DNA of 64,000 nucleotides from Cyanoderma ruficeps (lineage: Eukaryota; Chordata; Aves; Passeriformes; Timaliidae), in NCBI GenBank assembly GCA_008694505.1, contig VZDJ01000594.1, positions 5,920,086 through 5,984,085 of the forward strand, given 5' to 3'. The stretch's first letter is position 1. Every line of letters begins with the position of its first letter. Made by a program: the position numbers and the translations under genes. The notes under the pieces are model-generated. The model ran no database searches. It was given only the letters and a program-made list of their open reading frames with translations, and was not told where the DNA came from. Positions 10,510 through 23,900 of the stretch are shown piece by piece.

Positions 10510-13500
10510 ATTTGGGTTTATTTCAAAGGCAATATAATTTTTTTTTGGATTTTTTTTTATTTTCTTTCTTTGAAAGAACTTACAAAGGAAAGAGTAAGAA
10601 AATAGGGATGATAGCTAGTAATTCTGTTGAAAATAACTTAGTAGTGTAATGAGCTTTGAGTTATAAATCTGATCACTTTGGCTGTAAAAGGACATGGAGA
10701 GTACACACAACCATTATCCAGTGCAATCCCTATTAGCTGGAAAGGTGTTTAATTTCAGAAGGCATTCCAGTTGTCTGGCATAGTTTTGGAGACCTTAAAT
10801 GAGAGTACATCTTCCTTTAGCATTATTGATCTTCAGGTTTTCTAATAGGAAATAAGAATTTAAAATGCTGCCAGTGAATAATGAAAGGAGTTGAACCTGA
10901 CAGCTCATTGGTGCAGAGTGAAGAATTTTTTTCAGGATATTTTTCCAATTTCTCTTAAGTTACTTAGAAATATGGATGCTGCCCTGTGGGAATATTGAGG
11001 GCTCAATAGATTTGCATTCTCTTACTGAGGCTTGTACTTACATCTCTTGTTTCAGGGACTATAGATCTTAATGGCAATAAAATTCAGAATATTTGTGTTT
11101 ATTCCTCTGTGAATATGTGAGTTGCTGGCATTTTTTTCTGTTCATTTTTTGGCAGTCTTTCCTGCACATGACAGAGTGCACTGGCCCCTTGGTGGCACTC
11201 TGTCCCGTGGGTGTATAGTCAGCACAGTGACAGCATTTCTCATTTATTTTAATCAAGAGTGTTGCAGAAGGAGCTGCAGCCTGAATGATGCCTTCAGCAG
11301 GCAGTGCCCTGGAATCCTGTCTCTTTCCTAAAGCTCAGAAAATCACCTGAGCACGTGTGTTTTTGTGGTTTTTGTGTGTTTGTGTGTGCCAGCACGGGAG
11401 AAAAGGTTTGTGGTGCCGCTTCAGGGCGGGAAGCAAAGAGAATTCCTTTCTTTAAGCAACCAGCCCGAGTGTGAGTGCAGCATTCCAACCAGAGCTGTCT
11501 GCAGGGAGAGGATGTTTGCACCTCATTCTCTTACTGTAAATCCCAGTTTTGGAATTAGGTTTATCGCTTTGTCCACCAAAAAATAAAATCCAAGATTGTG
11601 CCAGCAGTCTCAGCAGGCACACGCTGTTCAGATTTAATTTTCAAAGCAAATAATTTTTTCATGCATACATTTTCAAGGCAAAGATTCTTCAACTTTTTTT
11701 TTGTTTCTTCCCCTTTACAGTTTTAATGTTTTTCTTTGGAGATGATAATAAACCATTCCATCTAAGTCAGAAATATTTTCACTCCAGGTTTATTTTTTTT
11801 AACTCAAGTCCTTACGTTAATTTTAGTTACTTGCTTTATTTTTGGGGTTTTTTATGGTGTTTCCAGATTTCCTGTATTAGCCTCAGCAGAAGCTTTCATT
11901 TGCTGAGTAATTGCTAGTTCTGATGTGGGCATCTTCATTTTCATGCAGCGAGGAGATAAGAGAATAGATGATGACACCCCTTTTGAGAGTAACCATGGAA
12001 GTGGTTTAGGGAGGAAATCCCTTTGCTCTCTTCATATTTATTTTGCAAACATTTATTTTGTTTAATACAGTCTCTCAAAAAAAAAAAGGAAAAATTATAA
12101 TTTTAAAGCATTTTTACTTTACAGTTGACCTGTGGTTTCACTGTCATGTTTTGTCGACTGTGTATTACAGTTAACATGGAAAGATATTACTTGGCTTGAA
12201 GTATTAGTTCAGCTTCTCATATGTTTGCTTTCCTTAAAGAGCAACTGAGAGAGTGTCTGCCCATAATTTTATTTGTTGTTGTCCCTGGCATGGTTCTCAT
12301 GCTGAACGTTGCCTTTGTCACCTGGGGAGTGGAATGTGTAGACAGTGGCCTTTCCTGGAGCTGGTGCTTCCCTTGGGTCTCTGTTGCCTCTTGCCTATCC
12401 TGAAAAATAAAATAAAAAGTGGGCCTGGGAAACCTGGCATGAAAGTGGTTGAAATTGCTTTAAAATTATTTATGATAAAAATGGAAGTGGTCTGGGAAGC
12501 ATGGAGCACAGATTCCACAACAGCACATATGCCAACTTTGTGCAGTAAAAATATGGTTTAAAACATTTGGCACTTCTTAAAGGAAGCTTTTCCTGTGCCT
12601 GAGATAAACACGAACTTGTTTTCACAGAGCTGAGTGTGTTGTGATGTTTGTCGTTGGATATGGGTCAATGCAAGAAATAATCCATCACTGAGCAATAAGA
12701 GATTCTGCTCCAGAAATTTGTTGCTGAGTTGGACTCAAGAAGGAAAGAAACACCTCTTTTAGCATTGCATATCTATATATGTTGGTATTGCTCTTGCAAT
12801 ATCCGTGGTGGATATTAAGAGTGGAGCCGTATATTATTTTTTTTTCCTGTCCCCTAAAGGAGATGAGAGTCTGACGTGGCCGGGCTGGAATGCAGCCACT
12901 GTGTAAAAGGGTGTTTTTGGTGTGTCAGGGGCTGTGTTTGGTGCTCACATATTTGCCGTGGTGTGATGCATTAATGCTCTGTCAGGGGCTCGGGCAGGAG
13001 TGGAGAGGGGTGTGCTCAGTGTTCCTCGTGCCAGCTCTGCACAGAGCTTTCATTTTTTTGTTGGAAGAGCCTGGAGCTGGAAGAGCCAGGCCAGGGAGTT
13101 GTTTTGTTGCCTGTGGTTCTCTGTGAAGAGTTTATTTCTGAAAGGCAGCAGAGGAGGTTGGACTTTGATTCTCTGTGCTGCAAAAAGCAGCCTGTGGAAG
13201 AGCAAGTAAAAAAAAATCCTAAGATAGCAGTCTTTGGAGGTTTTCTGTTAAAACTCTTCTTTGCTCAAACTCCAGCAAGTTGTATGAAATACACACCCAG
13301 GTTTTGCCAAGTCTGAAGACAAAGTTTTGGGACAGGCCCAAAAAATTTGAGAAGATACATAGAGCATCTCCAGGCTGGCTGATGTTTCTCTCAGAAACTG
13401 CTAAAAAAGGGGAATAAAAGGCTTGATTGATACCATTCCACTGATTTAGTAAAATAACTTCTTAAACAAAATAATTTAGACAATGTTTCTGTGAAACAGA

Positions 13501-16500
13501 TTGAATGATTCAATTCTCTCACTGGGGAATTGACTGGGGGAGTCTGGGGCTGTGTTTGTGCTGAAGGTTCTTGGAGAGCCAGCTGTGGATGGGCAGTGGG
13601 TCATCCAGGGAAAGGCTGTGGAGGTCCCACCCCTGTACCAAGTACAATGTGCATTGTGGTGGCCTTTCATACAGGAATTGTGGTTTCTCAACCAATGAAC
13701 AATTTTGCTTTAGGAAGAATTTTATTTTCTCGTTAGTTTTATTTTTTGTGGGTGGTTGGTTTGGTGTTTATTCCTCACTAAATTTTTTCTTCCCCCGTTT
13801 GTACCACAATAATGTTTTTTCCTCTTGGCTCTTGGATTTTAACCCAATGTTACTTAGTAGCTGTTTTACCTGATCTTCCCTGCCCCACCACACTGTCAGG
13901 ACCTGCTGCACCCCCTGTGCCCCTTTCTGCTCTCCTGTTATTGACGTCTCCAAGGTGCCACATTTCCTGCTGGCTTAGAAGCAGATCTTGAGTAGTTTGT
14001 GCTCAGGTGCACGATGTTAATCCCCGTTGCTGCATCGATACTGGTGCCACTGTTAATGATCGTTAACAAGCCTTAAACTGTGCTGTGTATTCAGGGCCAT
14101 TAACTTGTGTCACCATTGTACTGTGCAAATGACTTCTCCCTTCCTCCACCAGTATTCTTTGTACACCAGGACAGCATTGTGTTAGTCCTGACCTCTGCAG
14201 TCTCCTGTGGCTGTTGTTTGTTTTTTTTTTCTCAAACACCACCATTATTGAATTTTTTTTTTTTTCCTGGCCATTTTTTTTCCCCTGACATTTGGGTTTT
14301 GATTTTTACTAGATGTGTTATATTTCTTCCACAGAGTACTTGAAATATATTTTCCTTAGGAGTCTTTGCTTTTTGTAACAACTTCCTTCTAGTTGTATTT
14401 ATTGAGATGTAGCCTGGTTTCAGGCTAGTTGAAATCTCTGGGTATGGGACAAAATCCAGAGATTGGGATATAAGTCAGGATAAAACGAAATTAAATAATC
14501 CAGCTCCTAGGAGGTCAAACTACCTTTTGCCACCAATAGGCTAAAACACAGCTAATCGTTGCAATCCTTCTTAAAATTTATGTCCCTATTGATTTTTTAC
14601 TTATTCCACAGCCCAAAGCATTAAGAATTTAACAAAGACATCAATATACTTAGAAAACATTTACACAGGGAGAGTGTATCTGCTGCACAAGGTGTCTTTT
14701 GAAAGAGGTTAGCAGAATGAGTTACATTTTCTCATCAGTATTTCTGGATAGTAACCTAATGTTGAAAGGTTAAGTACAGCAGTTCTGTGTGTGAACCCCT
14801 GGGAGAGTGGACCAGACACTAAATAAATCTTCGTTCTCCCTGTTTGTTGAAGCAAAAGTCTCCCGAGTGTAGTGCAGGAGTAAGTTTAAATATTCCCATA
14901 GTTGCCATAGCAATGCTGGTGGAACAGGGAGGCCTTTTCTCAGTAACACATTTCTGGCTAAGACAGCAGTCCTTAATGTGATCAACAAGTCTGAACCGAA
15001 TGTGCTACATCATTACTCCTAGGATGCAGCCCCTTAGGGTGAATATTTTTGTTGCATGAGCAAAGCTGAGCAGTGGATAAAGCATTTTGGAATGGCAGCA
15101 GATGGTGGGTGCTACACGGCAGACTTGTGAGCTCCCTCTAGACTTCTACGTTGTTTTCTGTGACTCATAAAAACTTCGGGGATGTATCTGTGTGCATCAG
15201 CAGGCTCATGTACACATGAAGGGTCATATTTTCACCCTGTGCCTCCTTGACAAGTTTTCCCCACTTGTCATCGCTGGTCCTCAGCACAAAGTGTACCCAT
15301 TGCCCAGCTGGAGCTGCAGTCCTTTCCCCACGGGATGGATTTGTAGTGGCCTGTTAAATTTTCCTTTGGAAAATGCTGTTTGTACCTGCAGCTGGCTTCA
15401 TGGTCCTTCTTAAAGGCTCATTTAAGTCTGCTCTAATTTGTTCATCAGCAATTGGATTTTCTTCAGAGGAGTGCCGTTCAGGAGGGGGATAAACCTGGAG
15501 CTGTAGCTGTGTGCAGCAGCAGCAGCACAGTTGGCTGATTCTGCCTTGTTTCCGTTTGCCTAAACCAAATCCTTGAATTTTTGTCAGTTTCCTTTCTAGA
15601 CACTTTGACAAACACTCTGTGGTGTTTTGTGGCAGATAAGTAAGCTGTGCAGTGCTTGAAGTTGGTATCTTTAAAAGCCAAAGTTTTACTTTTCTAATCC
15701 TTACATTTTGTTGTTCATTCATTTTTTTTTGGATTAAGAGACAGTAAAACCAGTGCTTTCTATACCCTTCTGTCTGGCTGAAATGTTTCTATAATGGATC
15801 CATAAAAATTGCATTTTAAAACACGTTTGTATCTATGAAGATATATATATACATAAATTTATTTCACTTTCAGTCCTTTTTTAGTTTGCTCTCTTTAACT
15901 GATTCTGTTGTGGCAGATTTCAGAGACACTGACTCGTATTTGCCACTCATTCATCCATTTTCCTGGTGTTTTGCCCAGGACAGGGTTATTCTTCATATGA
16001 AAATGTGGTTGAACAATTTTGTTTGTTATCTCTTTCAGTGTGATGCAAAAGGACTTTCGTAGGTTTTATATGTTTAGGGTTTAGGTTTTAGTATCTTTGG
16101 GATAGTGTGTTTGGGTTTATCTGTCTACATATACTGAGCTCATGTGTTTGGGATTCTTTCAAGGTCCATTCAGTGCATCAGTTCTGTTCAGTTCTCACAA
16201 TAAGTGTTTGTGCTGAGCAGGAGATGGAACCAGAGCTGCATGGTTTTGGTCCAAATTGCATCCTGTTGCACTTTGGAGCTATTCATTTTGGGTGCATCAG
16301 GACTACAGGGAGAAAGGCACTGGAGGAAGAGGGCTACAGTGTGAAAGCATAAAGTAAGTAAAAACCAAAAACATAATGAGAAAAAAGGGAAACAACTGCG
16401 TACAGAGAAAGGAGAAGCAGGGTCAGGGGAGGGAGATGAAGGGACAGCCTGACTGAGAGCACAAGGCCTGAATTAGATCATCATTATCATCAGCAGTGCC

Positions 16501-19350
16501 ACAGGACTGATGTGTGTCCATTGAGGACGTCTTTATCCCTTAACTCCAGAGACTTGGTGGGAGGACACCCATGAGTGGTGAGAATTTCCACTTCAGCAGC
16601 ATTTCTGACCTTTGGGAGGCAGGGGCTGGCCCCAGTGGTTGAGCAGGGCACGAGGCTGGTGCTAGAGGCACTCCTGGGGTGTGTTACTCACCTGTCCAAC
16701 CCCAAAACTGCACCCAAGCCACACTGTACCCCCAATCCTGCTGAAACACTGCCCAAGGAGGAGCTGGTGGTGTGACCTGCCAGCCACTTTGGCCAAAAGT
16801 GTTTGCAATTGTGTACAACTTAGGGATGTGTGAAGTGCAGTGAGAGAAACAGTGCTATAAACTTTAAGTTATTACATTTTTTACCATTGGATTTAATTAC
16901 GTTTTTAATTTACTACTGTAGAAATCTAATGTGTCCCTCATACTTTCTGTGTGGCACTGTAGAGTTGAGAGGAACCAGAAGCAACTTGATATTTGCTTGT
17001 TTCTCCAATCTGGCAAAGTTTATAGGCAATTTGTGTGAGAAACTTGGAGCTAGTAATCATTAAAGCAGCCATGTATTGTTTTTCTAAATTTGTAAATATA
17101 GATTGGCCTTGACCCATTAATACTGCAGGGCCTCTTTAGTGAGATAAATTAAACTCCAGACACTTTGTGCAAATAAATTTACTCAAACAGGGGAGTGGAG
17201 AATCAATCAAGTTTTAGACAATTTAGATATCAGCCTCCCATGCTAAGATTCATTCAACTTTAACTCAGTTTTCGCCTATGTTTTCCCTGGTATTTTTCTC
17301 CTCAGGGATAAAGCACATCTTTAGTTTTGAGAAGGGTGTCCATGGTTGAGGCTTCCTCGATGAATGCAGACCATCTGATTTAACTAGTGCCTCAAAGGAA
17401 ATGCAGAGTGTGCTTTCTGCACTTGCAGCCCACTTTAGGCGCAGGATTAACTGAATTTCCTCTACATGTGGAATATTGATTTTTAAGTTCAGCCAAAGTT
17501 TGGAAGCCCAAAGTTTTCTACAAATCTGCAAGTTGCACTTTGAAAGTGAAAATTAGAAGTACTTCAAGAATGTGGCTGGGGAAACCCAGGGCTTTTGGGT
17601 TGTCATTGTGAGCAATAGCAGAACATGAAGCAGGTAAGAGAATCTGTTTTATTGCAGGGCAGGCATTACGTGAGAAGTAGTCTGACTCATTTTCAAAAGT
17701 TAGTTTTTGACCCCATTCTAGAGCTGCCATCTCCAGGATAAAAAGGCAGCTTTGTTTCTTCTCAGGTCTGGAGTCTTGTCTGCCAGATGGGGTCTGTTAA
17801 TTCTGTAATGATGATTCAGATAATTAAGTATTTGTTACCAGGATCTCAGCTGGGACAGCTCATCTGCAAAGGTCACTAAGCTGTCAGATTCAGGGTGACA
17901 AGTATGGTTGGCTGAAGATACATTTGTTAGAAATGTTTTCTGATGCTTTCTTTATCTTCTTAGTTTTCACTTGCAAGTTTTGTATGAAGGAGTGTTTTCT
18001 GTATAAACTTTGTGAAGGTTTAGCTTCTTCAGCTTTCGCACATTTTGGACAATGTGATTTTTAATTTTGAATGTTGGAATCTTATCTTTGGTATCATAAT
18101 TTTGTTGTGACATTGTTATTTTAATGTGTTTTATATTACGTGGCCACACTATTTTATTCATCCAAAAATAATGTATTATTGATGTGAACAGTTCAACATT
18201 TAAAAGCAAGTATTTCAATGTATTCTATTTGAAATTCTGAGGAATATTTTAACTAAAAAATAGTGCATTATAAGGCTTTCAATTTTTTCTGATTTGGAAT
18301 GAAAATGATTGTACTGTCCAATATTTATTCCTTTCTATGGGCAATTTAGAGAAGGAGGCTCTAAGCCATATTATGAATTACAACTCCAAACCACATTATA
18401 AATTTCCCAAGCTATAGTGTCATGTTCCATTCATGGAAATCTGTTGCAGAGTTAATATGATAAAACTGCAGCATTTCCATTGATTCCTGATGAATTCCAG
18501 ATGTTATGAGATGCTTCAGGGGTAGATGCAAATTCTTTGCTTTCTGGCCAACTGCACATGTAATGAAATTTATGTAAGCTACGAATTTTTATCTTTTTTC
18601 CATTTTCATACCCACTGTTGTACCTTGTCCTCCTAGAGGCAAGGACTCACTGTTCCAGTAAGTTACCTCTTTCTTTTTTTAGTAATTTTAAATGGTCATA
18701 TAACATGTTACATAAATGTTCCTCTCTGCTTAAATACTCTGCCCTCTTTTCCAGCTATGTTCTAAGCTCTTATTTTGAAAAATTGTTAGTTGAAAACAAT
18801 TTGGCCTCAAACTTCTTGCTGAAGACCTTGATTAACTCATGCATGTTACTATAATGGAAATAACAGCAATAGTTCTACTGCATTATTCCAGAAGAAGTTA
18901 TAATGTCAAATTGTATTTTTACCTACTTAGCTAAAATCAGGGCAAAGAGTATAGAGAAAGAACTGAAAGTGAATATAAATAATTTTTTTTAACCTCAGGC
19001 ACTGCCATTGCCACTATCATTGTTTGATATGGAAGTAGAGGCAGACAATGTGTCTTTTAGGACAAAATGCTTTCTGTCTCACTGCCATCTTCTAGATAAA
19101 TTTGTTATTAATTTTAACCAAACATTTTTTGAGTGTAGGATGTGTCTGTCCTGAGTACTGCAACACACAGCCACTGACTGCCTCACCTCTAGGGTAAAAT
19201 ATACTCTGAATTAACATTTGCTTATATTTTGTTCCTCGTTACGAAACTGAACAAGTCTGAATATTCAATAATTTGCTTTTTTTTTTCCTGTTTGCTCAGT
19301 GATTTTCTGGATTGGGTAAGGCCAGACTCAGGAAATAAAATTACATTTGA

Positions 19351-19382
19351 GGTTTTTTGGTTTTTTTTTTTTTTTTTTAATN
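19351..19382. repeat. Poly-T tract with undetermined base
   Basis: The tract starts ggttttttgg and continues with an 18-base T run (19361-19378), followed closely by an N at 19382. This looks like a low-complexity assembly or sequencing difficulty. A similar T run ends in an N at 23606. Confidence 0.9.
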
Positions 19383-20296
19383 CTGAGAGTAGCACTTTGC
19401 AGAGCTGAGATTGCAGAATTATTGACAGCCTGACTCCAGGCTGGTTTGTGAGAGCTCCTGAACACCATTCTGAAGGCAGCCCAGTCCCTTTGTTGAAAAC
19501 CATGAAATTTCCTAAAACTCTACATGGGTAATGTGTTGGATAAAGGTTGTTTTAGTTCTTAGAAAGAGTGGAGATTGACTTAGTACCTGCTTTAGTCTCT
19601 GTTTCCCAGTTTGTTTAATAACCACAAAAACCTTCAGAGCAAAACTTGTCAAGCAACTTTATTCAGTGACTCGCACTGAGTACATTGATATATCTGTAGC
19701 TACTCATTCCTTTAGTAGGGAACTTCAGTACAGTGCCATATTTTAAAAATATATTTCATAATTACAGTGACTCAAAGAAGGAAGTTTGAGCTTAAGTCAG
19801 AATATACAGATACTAATTTTTAATAAAATTTCAAAAATGCTTGGGAGTTTTTGTTATTTCTAATAAATGTGATGCCTCTGCTGGATAACTGTTTATAATA
19901 TTTGTGGAATAGATAAAAGAAATACTTGTATAAATCCTGATTTTTCAGGAAGATTTGATTTTTCAGCACCAACAATTGACTATGATGATTGTATAAACTA
20001 ATTTAAACATAAGAGTTTTCAAAGCAGCATTTTTTTTCTTTCTTAGATGTGAAGGAATTTAGGGAGTTCCTTGCTTGGGAGTTGATGTTTAGACAATTGT
20101 GAAGAGCTCAGGGGTCAGGGAGAGCATTTGGTTTTCTAGCAAACAAGGAAATTGATATGGAGAAGCTGTTAACAGGCACTGACTTTGACAGTGCTACTGA
20201 GTGCACACTGCTGAGCACAGGGAAACCTGTTTGATGTGGCAGGAAAAGATGGTTTGTTACAGGCCTTTTCAAGGGAGGGTTTGTTATGTTTGTGGG

Positions 20297-20378
20297 TTTT
20301 TTTTGTTTGTTTGTTTGTTTTTTTGGTTTTTTGTTTGTTTTTTTGGGGTTTTTTGTTTGTTTTTTGTTTTGTTTTTTT
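20297..20378. repeat. Long G/T low-complexity tract ((TTTG)n-like with poly-T)
   Basis: About 80 bp contains only T and G on the + strand, built of TTTG units interrupted by TTTTTTGG and GGGG steps. The lysine-, threonine- and asparagine-rich minus-strand frames at 20108-20396 and the phenylalanine-rich + frame at 20236-20484 are artefacts of this composition. Confidence 0.95.
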
Positions 20379-20674
20379 AAAACCATTTCGATGCATGTGC
20401 TGGAGTAAGAACTGGGCTCTGATCTTTTTGGAGGTTAATCTTAATGACCAAATAGTGTCAGAAAAGAGAGATAGGCACCTGTAAGAACTCCTGTGCTTTC
20501 CCTCAGAGCTCCTGATGGCCTTTCTCTTCCCTGCTTCTCAAGGAGGGATAAAGCTTAATGCTTTGCCAGAGAATTTACTGAATAAGGAAAAAAAAAGTTA
20601 ATAAGAACTTGGTTTGTTATTTTAAAACTCCATCAGTTCATCCTCTTTATTTAGACACGGTTAGCTGCGTGTCC

Positions 20675-20957
20675 ATGGAATCACAGAATAGTTGATGGAG
20701 ACCTTTAGAAGTCCTTTAGGTCAAACCCTCCTGCAATGAGCAGGGACGTTTTCAACCAGCTCAGGTTGTTCTGAGCCCCATCCAAGCTTGAATGTTTCCA
20801 GGGCTGGGTCAGCCACTGCCTCTCAGGGCAGCATGTTCTGGTAAAAGCAGTAAAAACCTTCTTCCTTGCTTCTAATCTAAACTGGTCATCTTCTGCCTTC
20901 AAAACATTAGCTCTTGTCCTGTTGCATCAGACCCTGCTAAAGAATCTGTCCCCAGAT
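20675..20957 (-). mobile_element. CR1 LINE 3'-end fragment, antisense
   Basis: The + strand begins with atggaatcacagaatagttg, which includes the CR1 terminal 8-mer family (reverse complement of ATTCTGTG). It then follows the usual antisense CR1 3' layout: a stretch ending aaccctcctgcaatgagcag, a match to the caggttgttctgagccccat segment, and ccttcttccttgcttctaat. It ends with the ttgtcctgttgcatcagacc segment. On the minus strand the short frame DQFRLEARKKVFTAF (about 20880-20836) matches the C-terminal tail of CR1 ORF2. This is a typical 5'-truncated insertion of about 280 bp. I did not find a target-site duplication, as expected for CR1. Confidence 0.9.
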
Positions 20958-23900
20958 AGATAATCTAGATATACCAAAACAGTTTGCTGGTGGATGAAAT
21001 CACAGTGATTCTTTGGGAGGGTATTAAAGAAAGGACCATAGAGAGGAACCGCCTGATTTTATCTTTACCAAACAGCAGTGAAAAGTTCTTTCAGTAATGG
21101 AATATTTTTAAGCATTTTACTATGACAGCCTTTAATTATAAGGGTGATTATTTTTACTGCATTTTGTGATGTATTTTTTTTAACATAATAGCAAACTGAT
21201 TTGCTGCATTCAGTTCTTCCAGTGAAGGAGAAATGTTTTTTAAGTGCTTAATCTGAATTTAAATTAATGCAAACCTTTGTACTCGGCTTGCATAGCATGC
21301 AAGTGCTAACTTCACAAAAATACAGCTTTGTGACACACTGATTACTTTTGTAAAGATAGAAGTATATTCTCCCTTTGATGAGTGTGTCTAACTTCCATTA
21401 GTGGTAATGGGAGTTATGCATTTACGCTTTGAAGAGTCTGTGCTCCAATTAATTATAACACTTAAAGGAAATGTGAGATGTTGTTGAAAGTAGAGATTCT
21501 TTAGTGTTGAAATGGGTTTTTTTTCCGAATTTCTCTCCTGTTCCCTCTTGCTCTGTGAATGCTTTGACGTTGACTGACATATTGTCATGAAATCTTGTAA
21601 ATACGAGTATTGTGTGTGGTTGAAATTACATTGTGACATATCGATACTTAAAGTCATCTCACACGTAGCTCTTAGATATGTATTCTACCTTCTGGCAGTC
21701 TCTTTCTTTCCCTGCTTACCTTTAGGTGACAGCTGAGTATCTGTTCCCTTGATTTATCAATTTCAAGGTTAGCCTCAGATCAGGTTTTACCTGACTGAAG
21801 TTGAGATAGACAGGAGAGCTGTGTTGTTCCTTATGCCTTGCCTTAATCTTCTTGTTGTGAGCAGAAACAACAAGCATCAGAAAACAGATAAGTTGTCCCT
21901 GGATCCTGTGCCCCAATCTGATTGCAAACAGGAAACAACACTTCAGAGAAGCGTGAATGGCTTTGAGGAAAACAAGGATGAGCTGTTGCTAGAAGTCACT
22001 CACATTGAAGGTGATGCAGATGCAACAGGTTCATGTGGGAACTAAAAGCAGTTAAGCAATTTACTCTTTAAAGAGACATGTAAGTGTAGAAGATCGGTAC
22101 AAAGGGAAAGAAGATGAATCAGTTGGACCAAAGAGACCTAATTATTTCTTTTCCCTAAAAGTAGCTTATTAATATTAATCTCTGTTACTTCTCCCTGATG
22201 TGTGACACTTGGAGCTGCCCAGGCATCTGACAAATCCACTGCAAGGCTGAAATCTCCGTCAGCCACAGGGGTTATTTGGGGCTGGAGGAATACAAATTTC
22301 ATTCAAACTCCGACTCGTGGATCTCAGAACTGAGCAAGATCAATGGGGATGTAATGACAGTTTTCATATTTATCCTTGTTCACAGTGTAAAATTTGCAGC
22401 TCAGCTTTGCTACAAGCTGGAGTCCCCAGAAGTTTTTATTTTATTTTTTTTTTTTCTCTTGGCATGAGGGACTGTGATGGTGACAAATGCATCACCTAGA
22501 GTATCTGCCAGAAAGAGGGAGCAGGTTTCTGGCCATGGTTAGGTTATAATATTTAGTTTTAGTGTTGGGTGTTGTGTCTTTGTCTGACACATTCAACTCT
22601 GTTTTATGGATTCTGTTTTGGTTTTGCCTCCAGTTTAGTATTATCCAGTACAAGCTCTTCCCACATTTAGAGAAATTTCTTCTTATGTTTGTGTATTGAG
22701 CTTCACATTTTCTCTTGCTGACTGAAGTCAGGCTCTAACTCGACTGCAGAGCTGATGATGAAAATCCTGACAGCCTTCACCGCAGCAGCGTGAACGTGCT
22801 GATATGATAGTTTAGTTCTGAAAACATGTAATTATGATAATGGCAAAAGAGCAAGTCTCTGTGGGGACACACATTTCCTCCCATAATGCAAACAAAAGAC
22901 ACTCTCAAAACTCTTAAGTTCTGTTGTTTCATCTGTTAAAATGGGCAATTAATCAAGGCGCCCGGGAGAAAACTCTGCCGATAGTGGTGAGAGCTGGCAC
23001 GTATCTTTCTAATTTGTATTGCAACAAATTGAGAGATGTAATCGCAGCAGAGGAGGATGTTTAAATAAAATTAAAGCTGTGATGTGAAATGACAGAGGGA
23101 AGAAACTGAGAGTTAAGGAATGCCATTCTGTCTTATTTTAAAGGAGCTGTGAAATGGAAAAAGACCATCTCAGTGGCTTGTGTTGTGCTGGAACAGATGA
23201 GCTGTCAGCACTAACTACAGATTTCTGGCGTGGAATTTGAGTATAATATATCAATTGCACTAACAGGACAAACAAATAAATAAATATTTGGTCTGTGATT
23301 TTTTTGATTTTATTGTGCTTCAACACAACTAGAGAATGGATTAAAATGCTTTTATTTAAAATAGGAACAAGCTGCATTGAGGCTGATTTATGAATATACA
23401 TATGATGTATGACTATAGATGTTAGTTCCTCTGTCTGCCGACACTGTTTGATTAGGCTGAAATAATTTTTCTTTGGTGTCAGAAACCAAGATTTCTGTGT
23501 GTGGTTATAGGTATATTAGATCTATAACCTAAACAAAAAATAACTTTTGTTTTCCATAAAATCTGTCATACCTGAGTTTGGAGCCAGCTTGCCTTTTTTT
23601 TTTTTNAAGGAAGTTCTTCTGTGAGAAAAAGCTTGGATGGATTAGGAAGTCACTACCTAGTAGTAGGCTGCAGTTCCTCCCTTTGCAGCAAAAGGAGCTG
23701 CTTCTTTGAGCAGGAGTCTCATGGAAATAATGACCTCAGTGAAGATCTGCATCATCTCCATAATGTATTCTCTTTATCATTGTGCTTTGTCAGTGAGAAG
23801 CACAATCGCTATACCTGGTTTGGCGTGAGGAAATTAAGGCGTAGCACTGAAGAAATGAAAGCAGTAGCTGAAGAGAATGGAATTATCAATTCCCTGTTTC

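Noticed and set aside
20108..20484. Lysine/asparagine-rich minus frames and a phenylalanine-rich + frame
   Set aside because: Direct translation of the G/T low-complexity tract at 20297-20378.
21821..22045. 74-codon + frame with an acidic, protein-like C-terminus (KDELLLEVTHIEGDADATG)
   Set aside because: No match to DPP10 or any protein I know, no convincing acceptor or donor pair around it, and it ends in open intron.
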